In this document: in pieces, positions 57,715 to 64,000 of the stretch | Layout: the number at the start of each line of letters is the position of its first letter | Position numbering within the stretch: position 1 is the first letter of the stretch | Assembly: GCF_022627955.1 (NCBI RefSeq) | Contig: NZ_JABXGD010000002.1 | Location: 496,001-560,000 of the forward strand | Reading direction: 5' to 3' | From: Microbacterium sp. C5A9 | GTDB lineage: Bacteria > Actinomycetota > Actinomycetes > Actinomycetales > Microbacteriaceae | Length of the DNA stretch: 64,000 bases | Notes under the pieces: generated by a model | What the model was told of the DNA's origin: nothing | What the model saw: only the letters and a program-made list of their open reading frames with translations | Databases searched by the model: none | Translations under genes and position numbers: made by a program

Positions 57715-58839
57715 TCAGGTCTCTGTCACGGCGAGACGGTATCCGCGCTTGACGACCGTGTGCACGAGCTCTCGACCGCCCAGAGCCTCGCGCAGACGCG
57801 CCACGGCGACCTCGACGGCGTGTGGGTTGCGCTCGCCGCCGAGCACGCTGCCGAGCTCGGCGCGGGAGAGCACGCGGCCGCCGGCCGCCGCGAGCGCCTC
57901 GAGGAGCGCCGCAGCCGAGCGCGACAGAGGTAGGAACGCGCCATCGACGACGACCCCACCGCTGCGGACCTCGACCCGCCCGGCATCGGTGGGCAGCGAG
58001 GGAGCACGGCCCCCTCCGAAGTGTTCGATCACGGTGCGGGCGAGGTCGTCGAGCCGACCGCGATCCGGGAGGGTCGCCCGCAGGTCTGCGGCGTGCAGTG
58101 GTGCCGCGGCGATCGGGCCGACCGCGGCGAGCAGCAGACGGTCGCCGTGCGAGCGACGCCGGACATGATCGAACACGCCCGCGTGCTCTGCCACGGAGAT
58201 CCACGCGGCTGCACCCGGCGCTGAGGTGAACAGCACCGCATCGGCCTCTCCTCCCGCAGCCCGCACCGCCGAGCGGCGCACGGCATCGGCGGCAGGGGGC
58301 GGCCTCCAGCGGTACACCGTGACGCTCAGCACGTCGGCGCCGGCATCCGCCAACTGCTCATCCAGCGCATCGGAGCCCGCTCCGTGATGCTGCACGAGCA
58401 CCCGCTTGCCGGCGACGACCGCTGCGGGGAGATACTCGCCGATCTCCGCTGAGGTCTCGCTCCGGGCCGCCCACTCCGCGGTGAACCCCGCCTGCTCGAT
58501 CGCCTCGCGTGCCTGAGGACCGCGTGCCACGAAGCGTGCGCCGCGGAGCGCCTCCTCCAGGTGCGTGTCGAGGCCCTGCTCGCGCGCCGCGAGCATCCAT
58601 CCGCGAAAGCCGACGCCGGTCGTGACGACGACGACGTCGGGCGGCTCCGCGATCACCCGCTCCGTACGGGCACGCAGCTCGTCGTCGTCGGTCTCCGCGA
58701 TCATGCTCAGGTCCGGCGCACGATGCACGACAGCCCCGTGCCGCTCCAGCTCCGTCGTGAGCTCGACGGAACGACGATCTCCCGCCACGATGATCGTGCA
58801 GCCCGCGAGAGCGCTGTCGAGTGCTCGCGCTGAGGTCAC
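57715..58839 (-). CDS. nnaR: NnaR-like regulator: HemD-like domain plus winged helix
   Basis: The 374-residue protein joins a uroporphyrinogen-III synthase-like domain (about 1-260, with VVVTTGVGFRGWM and VLFTSAPGAAAW) to an OmpR-type winged-helix DNA-binding domain (about 275-372, ending VHTVVKRGYRLAVTE). This architecture matches NnaR of Streptomyces, which works with GlnR to control nitrate/nitrite genes. It may also retain HemD activity. The start is GTG at 58839, overlapping the stop of the flavoprotein gene (GTGA). Coupling to a NirB-like protein supports a role in nitrite metabolism. Confidence 0.85.
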   Translation of the reverse strand: MTSARALDSALAGCTIIVAGDRRSVELTTELERHGAVVHRAPDLSMIAETDDDELRARTERVIAEPPDVVVVTTGVGFRGWMLAAREQGLDTHLEEALRGARFVARGPQAREAIEQAGFTAEWAARSETSAEIGEYLPAAVVAGKRVLVQHHGAGSDALDEQLADAGADVLSVTVYRWRPPPAADAVRRSAVRAAGGEADAVLFTSAPGAAAWISVAEHAGVFDHVRRRSHGDRLLLAAVGPIAAAPLHAADLRATLPDRGRLDDLARTVIEHFGGGRAPSLPTDAGRVEVRSGGVVVDGAFLPLSRSAAALLEALAAAGGRVLSRAELGSVLGGERNPHAVEVAVARLREALGGRELVHTVVKRGYRLAVTET

Positions 58840-60029
58840 GTACGGCTCTCCGCCACCATCGCGGTCACGCGACGGGGAAACCGAGCGCGAGCCTCGCTGC
58901 CGCCCAGCGGGAGCAGCTGAGCGGCGGGCTCGGCACTGTGCGTCGCACCGACCAGAGGTCTCAGTGCGCCGTAGGCGATGGCGTCGCCGAAGCGCGCGAC
59001 ATCGACATCGTCCTCGACGCCGGACAGCATGAGCGTGGAGGATTCGTCGTATCCCCGGAACACCGCGTCGCCGCCGAGCAGTCGCGTGGCCGCGACCTCG
59101 GCCATGGCGTAGCCGGAGGCCACGAGCCCCACGCAGCGGCCGTCGAAGTTCGCGACCTCGCCGATCGCGAGAATGAGCGGATCGGAGGTCGAACAACGAT
59201 CGTCGATCACCACCCCACCACGAGGGGCGACCTGCAGCCCGGCGTTCCGTGCGAGTTCATCCCGTGGGCGCACGCCGAGGGTGAACACCACCACGTCCGC
59301 ACGTTCGACGGAGCCGTCCTGGAACTCGAGCGCGGCGACCGCGCCCGAGTCATCCGGATCGATCCTGGTGGTGCGCGACTCGGCGCGGACCGCGATCCCC
59401 CGGCGCTCGAGCAGCCCCTCGTGCTTTCCTCCGTTCGCGGAGTCGAGGGGGTCCGACAGCAGCCGGCCCGAGTACGGCACGACCGTCGCGTCGATGTCCA
59501 TTCCCTGCAGGGCCCCCGCAGCCTCGAGTCCGAGAGGACCGCCGCCGATCACCGCTCCGCGCAGGCGCCTGCCGAGTGCGACGCGTCGCCAATCGACGAA
59601 GTCCTTGAGCTGCTGCGCATCGTCGAGCGTTCGATAGAGGAAGCATCCGGGCAGATCGGCACCGTCGACAGCGAGCTTCGCGGCGTACGAGCCGGTGGCC
59701 AGCACGAGCGTGTCGTAGGGCACCACCGTGCGCGACCTCGTGGTCACCGTGCGACGCGCGCGGTCGATCCGCAGCACGCGGTCGTCCGCGAGCAGCCGCA
59801 CCCGGAAGTCGTCCAGCACCGAGCGGTCGAGTTCGAGATCCTCCGCCGACGAGCCAGAGATGAAGTCGGTCAGCCGCCTACGGTCGTACGGATGCCGCCC
59901 CTCGTCGCCGATCACGGTCACATGCAGCGGGGACTCGGCGCGGCTGAGCAGGCTCTCGACGAATCGGTGCGCGACCATCCCGGCGCCGACGACCACGATC
60001 TCCGTGGGCGTGAGTGCGAACTCTCTCAT
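58836..60029 (-). CDS. NirB-like FAD/NAD-binding oxidoreductase
   Basis: The 397-residue flavoprotein resembles the N-terminal half of assimilatory nitrite reductase NirB. EIVVVGAGMVAHRFVESLL binds FAD, GAVIGGGPLGLEAAGAL binds NAD(P)H, and ILAIGEVANFDGRCVGL is the second FAD contact. The BFD-type 2Fe-2S and sirohaem/4Fe-4S domains of full NirB (about 840 aa) are absent. It may be a stand-alone electron-transfer subunit or a remnant. The start is ATG at 60029, not an in-frame upstream codon, because GGAG lies 6 nt before it. It is co-transcribed with the NnaR-like regulator. Confidence 0.85.
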   Translation of the reverse strand: MREFALTPTEIVVVGAGMVAHRFVESLLSRAESPLHVTVIGDEGRHPYDRRRLTDFISGSSAEDLELDRSVLDDFRVRLLADDRVLRIDRARRTVTTRSRTVVPYDTLVLATGSYAAKLAVDGADLPGCFLYRTLDDAQQLKDFVDWRRVALGRRLRGAVIGGGPLGLEAAGALQGMDIDATVVPYSGRLLSDPLDSANGGKHEGLLERRGIAVRAESRTTRIDPDDSGAVAALEFQDGSVERADVVVFTLGVRPRDELARNAGLQVAPRGGVVIDDRCSTSDPLILAIGEVANFDGRCVGLVASGYAMAEVAATRLLGGDAVFRGYDESSTLMLSGVEDDVDVARFGDAIAYGALRPLVGATHSAEPAAQLLPLGGSEARARFPRRVTAMVAESRT

Positions 60030-60076
60030 GCTGCTCCATTCGACGGGTTCCCCGTGTTGGCGACGATAGGAGCGCG

Positions 60077-60107
60077 GTGTTTCCCGCATGTGTCGCTGCG
60101 TGTTTCC
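60077..60107. promoter_or_regulatory. Direct repeat boxes upstream of the NirB-like gene
   Basis: GTGTTTCCCGC (from 60077) and GTGTTTCCTGC (from 60100) are an 11-nt direct repeat with one mismatch, 23 bp apart. Read on the minus strand they contain GAAAC, one half of the actinobacterial GlnR box (GTnAC-n6-GAAAC), but the spacing does not fit the consensus exactly. They may bind NnaR, GlnR or both. Confidence 0.4.
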
Positions 60108-60123
60108 TGCGTCGAACGATTAG

Positions 60124-60151
60124 CTCACAGAACGGTAACGACCATTGTGAG
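60124..60151. promoter_or_regulatory. Inverted repeat in the divergent intergenic region
   Basis: CTCACA (60124-60129) and TGTGAG (60146-60151) flank a centre that contains GTAAC. The site lies between the NirB-like and DUF349 genes, about 95 nt upstream of each start, and is a candidate operator. Confidence 0.4.
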
Positions 60152-60243
60152 AACGACCGACCACACTCGACGAGCCCACGCGTACTAGGCTGAAGCTCGT
60201 CCTTTCCGCCTCCCGCGGGCCCTACCGCGCAAGGAGAATCACC

Positions 60244-61608
60244 GTGTCTGCCACCGAGCCGTCGAAGCCGACTCCCCCCGTTCCCGCTCCCCCGGCCAAG
60301 CCGTTGCCCCGCAAGCTGCCCTCATCGGCCGCTGCGGCATCGGCCACGCCCGCCGCCCCCTCTCCGAGCGCATCGTCCTCCGACGCCGCCGAGTGGGGCC
60401 GGGTCTCCGATGACGGCACCGTCGAGGTGCGCGAGGGCGACGCCTGGCGCGTCGTCGGGCAGTATCCCGACGGCACCCCCGATGAGGCGCTCGCCTACTT
60501 CGTGCGCAAGTACGACGACATCGCCTTCAAGGTCAGCACTCTCGAGCAGCGCCACCAGGCCGGAGGAGCCTCCGCCGGCGACCTGGTCAAGCAGGCAGAC
60601 CACCTGCGCGCCGAGGCGACGGATGCCGCAGCGGTCGGCGATCTGGCGGGCTTGCGCGAGCGACTCGACGCACTGACCTCGTCGCTCTCCGAGGCGACCG
60701 CACAGGAAGCGCAGCAGGCCAAGGAGCTCGTCGATCAGGCGATCGCCGAGCGCACCGCGCTCGTGGAGCGCGCCGAGGCGATCGCCGCGCGCGACCTCTC
60801 GAAGGTGCAGTGGAAGCAGGTCACCGCGGAGCTCGGCGAGCTGTTCGATGCCTGGCAAGCCCACCAGCAGACCGGCCCGCGCCTGTCGAAGAGCGTGTCG
60901 CAGCAGCTCTGGAAGCGCTTCCGCGACGCCCGGAGCGCGGTCGACAAGGCCCGACGCTCGTTCTACTCCGAGCTGGACGACTCGCACAAGGTCGCTCGCG
61001 ATGCGAAGACCCGTCTGGTGGAGCGCGCCGAGGCGCTCGCTCCCCGCGGTGTCGACGGGATCCCCGCGTACCGCACACTTCTCGACGAATGGAAGGCCGC
61101 GGGCCGTGCGGGCCGCAAGGCCGACGACGCGCTGTGGGCGCGATTCAAGGCCGCCGGCGATGCGCTCTACTCGGCGCGCGCCGAGCAGGCGGCTGCGGAG
61201 GAGGCCGAGTCCGGCCCGAAGATCGAGGCCCGTCAGGCGCTGCTCGAAGAGGCCAAGGCTGTCGCTGACGAGTCCAACATCAAGCGCGCTCGCGCGCTGC
61301 TCACGCGCATCCAGCGCCAGTGGGACGAGATCGGCCGGATCTTCCCCCGTGACAAGGAACGGGCGCTCGACGACCGTCTGCGCGTGATCGAGCAGGCGCT
61401 GAAGGCCCGCGAGGATGTCGACTGGAAGAAGAACAACCCCGAGACCAAGGCACGCGCGAACGACATGAGCTCGCAGCTGCTCGAGGCCATCGAGAAGCTC
61501 GAGTCCGAGCTCGCAGCCGCCGAGAAGGCCGGCGACAAGAAGGCGGCCAAGGAGGCCGCCGCGGCTCTCGAAGCTCGCCGCACCTGGCTGAGCGCTCTGG
61601 GCGGCTGA
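60244..61608 (+). CDS. DUF349-domain helical protein
   Basis: The 454-residue protein begins with a disordered Pro/Ala/Ser-rich segment (1-50), then a short beta domain (WGRVSDDGTVEVREGDAWR) and a long stretch of alpha-helical DUF349 repeats. Repeated motifs such as LWKRFRDARSAVDKARRSFYSEL and LWARFKAAGDALYSARAEQAA show the internal periodicity. It ends in a Lys/Ala-rich coiled coil. The GTG at 60244 follows AAGGAG by 7 nt. DUF349 proteins are common in actinobacteria. Their role is not known. Confidence 0.88.
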   Translation: MSATEPSKPTPPVPAPPAKPLPRKLPSSAAAASATPAAPSPSASSSDAAEWGRVSDDGTVEVREGDAWRVVGQYPDGTPDEALAYFVRKYDDIAFKVSTLEQRHQAGGASAGDLVKQADHLRAEATDAAAVGDLAGLRERLDALTSSLSEATAQEAQQAKELVDQAIAERTALVERAEAIAARDLSKVQWKQVTAELGELFDAWQAHQQTGPRLSKSVSQQLWKRFRDARSAVDKARRSFYSELDDSHKVARDAKTRLVERAEALAPRGVDGIPAYRTLLDEWKAAGRAGRKADDALWARFKAAGDALYSARAEQAAAEEAESGPKIEARQALLEEAKAVADESNIKRARALLTRIQRQWDEIGRIFPRDKERALDDRLRVIEQALKAREDVDWKKNNPETKARANDMSSQLLEAIEKLESELAAAEKAGDKKAAKEAAAALEARRTWLSALGG

Positions 61609-61665
61609 TCTCTCCACAGTCCGACGCGAACACCGCGAACGCGGGATGCGCTGCGCCACACTGGC

Positions 61666-62220
61666 GTGATGCATCCCGCGTTCCTGTATCTGCCCGGTGG
61701 CGCTCTGACCGAGCCCGAGCTGACCGCGGCACGGCTCGACGGCGATCTGTTCGACATCGGCGAGGGGTTCATCCCCGCCGACCTGGTGGAGGCTCCGGGC
61801 ACCCGCGCCGCATCGATCGCGACATTGATCCCGACCGACACCGCGGCGTCAGGACCCACCGCCGCGTGGATCCACGGCGCGGGTGATGCTCCACCTGCGA
61901 TCCATCATGTGCGTCGTGCGGTCGAGCGACGCATCCGCGCGAACCTTCCGGCCCGCGTCATCCTGCACGACACGAGCGTCCCGCCGGCCGAGCTCGTGCG
62001 CCTGGGCGGGGTGCTGGTGATGTCCCCGGCGCGGACCATGGTCGACCTCGCCCTCGGGCTCCATCGTGACGAATCTCTCCTGCGATGGATCGTGCTCCTC
62101 GCCGAGCTCGACGCGACCCTCGTGCGCACCGCCGTCGAGCACGTCGACCGGCTCGCGCGCGTGCCCGGCACGAGAGCGGCGCGAGCCGCCCTCGTGCGGA
62201 CCGAGCTCAGGACGAGGTGA
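61666..62220 (+). CDS. AbiEi-like (type IV antitoxin family) protein, shortened
   Basis: The 184-residue protein resembles the actinobacterial AbiEi-type family in its middle and C-terminal parts: AAWIHGAGD, LVRLGGVLVMSPARTMVDLAL and LARVPGTRAARAALV. The usual N-terminal winged helix is incomplete and the C-terminal nuclease-like domain seen in many relatives is absent. No AbiEii toxin gene is next to it, so it may be an orphan. The start is GTG 61666 or ATG 61669. Neither has a clear ribosome-binding site. The 3' end overlaps the convergent rel gene by 14 bp. Confidence 0.55.
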   Translation: MMHPAFLYLPGGALTEPELTAARLDGDLFDIGEGFIPADLVEAPGTRAASIATLIPTDTAASGPTAAWIHGAGDAPPAIHHVRRAVERRIRANLPARVILHDTSVPPAELVRLGGVLVMSPARTMVDLALGLHRDESLLRWIVLLAELDATLVRTAVEHVDRLARVPGTRAARAALVRTELRTR

Positions 62221-64000
62221 CTCGGTACACGTCGTAGACGGCGTCGATGCGCCGCACCGCGTTGAGCACGCGATCGAGGTGCACCGCATCTCCCATCTCG
62301 AACACGAACCTGCTGATCGCGAGACGCTCGTCGGTGGTGCTGACCGTCGCCGAGAGGATGTTGACGTGGTGCTCGCTGAGCACCCGGGTCACGTCCGACA
62401 GCAGTCCGGAGCGGTCGAGCGCCTCGACCTGGATCTGCACCCGGAAGACGCTCTTGGTCGTCGGAGCCCACGACACGTCGACGAAGCGGTCCTCTTCGCT
62501 CGCCAGCGCCTTGACGTTGACGCAGTCCGAGCGGTGGACGGACACGCCGCTGCCTCGGGTGACGAATCCGACGATGTCGTCGCCCGGCACCGGGGTGCAG
62601 CACTTCGCGAGCTTGACGAGGATGTCGGCTGCGCCGCGCACGAGGATGCCGGAGTCGCCCGCGCGAGGTTCCCGGGACGCGACGGTTCCCGGAAGGTCGA
62701 TCGGACCCGTCGCGGGATCGGTGGCTGCGACGAGCGCCGTCACCTTCTCGAGCACCGACTGCGTCGACACGTGGCCTTCGCCGACGGCCGCGTAGAGCGC
62801 GGAGACGTCTTCGTAGCGGAGCTGGTGGGCGACCTCGGCGAACGAGTCGTGACTCATCAGTCGCTGCAGCGGCAGGTTCTGACGCCGCATGGCGCGGGCG
62901 ATCGCCTCCTTGCCCTGCTCGATGGCCTCTTCGCGACGCTCCTTGGTGAACCAGCCGCGGATCTTGTTGCGGGCGCGGGTGCTCTTGACGAAGCCGAGCC
63001 AGTCCTGGCTCGGTCCCGCGTCGGGGTTCTTCGAGGTGAAGACCTCGACGACGTCGCCGCTCTTGAGTTCGGACTCGAGCGGCACCAGACGTCCGTTGAC
63101 CTTCGAGCCCATCGTGCGGTGCCCGATCTCGGTGTGCACGGCATACGCGAAGTCGACGGGAGTCGCGCCCGCCGGCAGGCCGATGACCCGTCCCTTGGGC
63201 GTGAAGACGTAGACCTCCTTCGCACCGATCTCGAAGCGCAGCGAATCGAGGAACTCCCCCGGGTCGGCCGTCTCGGCCTGCCAGTCGGAGATGTGCGCGA
63301 GCCAGGCCATGTCGCTGTCCGACGCGCGGACCTCGGCCTTGCCGCCGTTCATCCGCTCCTTGTACATCCAGTGAGCCGCGACACCGTACTCGGCCTGCTG
63401 GTGCATCTCGTGCGTGCGGATCTGGATCTCCACGGTACGGCCCGAGGGGCCGATCACCGTGGTGTGCAGCGACTGGTAGAGGTTGAACTTCGGGGTCGCG
63501 ATGTAGTCCTTGAAGCGACCGGGGAGAGGGGTCCACCGCGCGTGGATCGCGCCGAGCACGGCGTAGCAGTCGCGGACCGACGCCACGAGGACCCGGATGC
63601 CGATGAGGTCGTAGATGTCGTCGAACTCGCGACCTCGGACGACCATCTTCTGATAGACGGAGTAGAGCTGCTTCGGACGTCCGACGACCTTGCCGCGGAT
63701 CCTCAGATCGCGCAGGTCCTCATCGATCTCCTCGACGACCTGGGTCAGGTACTTCTCCCGCTGCGGCGTGCGCTGCGCGATGAGATTGTGAATCTCGTTG
63801 TAGATCTTCGGGTGGAGCACCGCGAAAGACAGATCCTCGAGCTCGGACTTGATCGCCTGGATGCCGAGCCTGTTGGCCAGGGGCGCATAGATCTCGAGCG
63901 TCTCCTTGGCCTTCTTCGCCGCCTTCTCCGGCGGGACGAATCCCCAGGTGCGTGCGTTGTGCAGCCGATCGGCGAGCTTGATCAGCAGCACGCGGATGTC
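62207..64000 (-). CDS. rel: Bifunctional (p)ppGpp synthetase/hydrolase, partial
   Basis: The 597 residues visible are the C-terminal part of a Rel protein. The N-terminus lies beyond the right edge of the window. The visible part opens inside the HD hydrolase domain (RVLLIKLADRLHNARTW). The synthetase domain follows, with REFDDIYDLIGIRVLV and IATPKFNLYQSLHTTVIG. Then come the TGS domain (EVYVFTPKGRVIGLPAG), a zinc-finger/CC region (VKLAKCCTPVPGDDIVGF) and a C-terminal ACT domain. It makes and breaks the stringent-response alarmone. The stop at 62207 overlaps the AbiEi-like gene on the other strand. Confidence 0.97.
   Translation of the reverse strand, partial: DIRVLLIKLADRLHNARTWGFVPPEKAAKKAKETLEIYAPLANRLGIQAIKSELEDLSFAVLHPKIYNEIHNLIAQRTPQREKYLTQVVEEIDEDLRDLRIRGKVVGRPKQLYSVYQKMVVRGREFDDIYDLIGIRVLVASVRDCYAVLGAIHARWTPLPGRFKDYIATPKFNLYQSLHTTVIGPSGRTVEIQIRTHEMHQQAEYGVAAHWMYKERMNGGKAEVRASDSDMAWLAHISDWQAETADPGEFLDSLRFEIGAKEVYVFTPKGRVIGLPAGATPVDFAYAVHTEIGHRTMGSKVNGRLVPLESELKSGDVVEVFTSKNPDAGPSQDWLGFVKSTRARNKIRGWFTKERREEAIEQGKEAIARAMRRQNLPLQRLMSHDSFAEVAHQLRYEDVSALYAAVGEGHVSTQSVLEKVTALVAATDPATGPIDLPGTVASREPRAGDSGILVRGAADILVKLAKCCTPVPGDDIVGFVTRGSGVSVHRSDCVNVKALASEEDRFVDVSWAPTTKSVFRVQIQVEALDRSGLLSDVTRVLSEHHVNILSATVSTTDERLAISRFVFEMGDAVHLDRVLNAVRRIDAVYDVYRVTSS

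Overview
This window is about 64 kb of high-GC DNA from an actinobacterium, most probably a Microbacterium or close Microbacteriaceae relative. The assignment rests on the chromosomal gene order, the gene families (mIHF-type H2TH domain, ANTAR regulator PdtaR, helicase-dead PriA, HGxxPAAW protein, NnaR-type HemD/winged-helix protein), the many GTG starts and the very dense overlapping operons. It is a core-chromosome segment. I see no phage, insertion sequence, CRISPR array or rRNA. Nearly all genes lie on the minus strand, so transcription runs mostly from right to left.

Layout, left to right. 1-4.5 kb: polA, a plus-strand hotdog thioesterase, a GNAT acetyltransferase, the ANTAR regulator pdtaR and a tRNA-Leu(CAA). 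4.6-8.1 kb: a small accessory block with a TetR regulator, a two-gene sugar or cyclitol operon (Gfo/Idh/MocA oxidoreductase plus sugar-phosphate isomerase/epimerase) and an alpha/beta hydrolase. 8.1-15.7 kb: pyk and gltD-gltB. 15.8-25.9 kb: a compact run read rpe-hisE-hisG-hisF-hisI-(Trp membrane protein)-(HGxxPAAW)-trpC-trpB-trpA-lgt, with rsmB and fmt upstream. 26-39 kb: priA, metK, rpoZ, a fused mihF-gmk, then the pyrimidine operon read pyrR-pyrB-pyrC-(PH-like membrane protein)-carA-carB-pyrF. 39.2-44.7 kb: three non-canonical genes (unknown protein, MBL-fold/Rieske protein, SWIM-SNF2 ATPase) between pyrR and nusB. 44.8-54.6 kb: nusB, efp, aroQ, aroB, aroK, aroC, aroE, mltG, ruvX, alaS. 54.7-57.6 kb: a small membrane protein, rpsD, rarA and a plus-strand membrane protein. 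57.7-64 kb: nnaR-like, a NirB-like FAD protein, a DUF349 protein, an AbiEi-like protein and the 3' part of rel, which leaves the right edge.

Most minus-strand junctions are 1-17 nt overlaps (ATGA/GTGA), which implies translational coupling. Clear stem-loops separate transcription units at 5301-5342, 8109-8138, 27993-28016, 29263-29296, 44738-44772 and 54961-54990. Several genes (polA, pdtaR, tetR, rarA and perhaps hisE) have a -10-like TAnnnT hexamer exactly 6 nt before the start codon and no Shine-Dalgarno sequence, which suggests leaderless transcripts.

Points worth most attention: a probable PyrR-binding RNA loop over the pyrR ribosome-binding site; the fusion of an mIHF domain to guanylate kinase; absence of trpE and coaBC from the places where relatives keep them; tandem hairpins in the rpsD leader; the MBL/Rieske fusion protein with its coupled unknown partner; and a stand-alone NirB-like flavoprotein coupled to an NnaR-like regulator behind a promoter carrying repeat boxes. 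I did not find a clearly new multi-gene defence or biosynthetic system.
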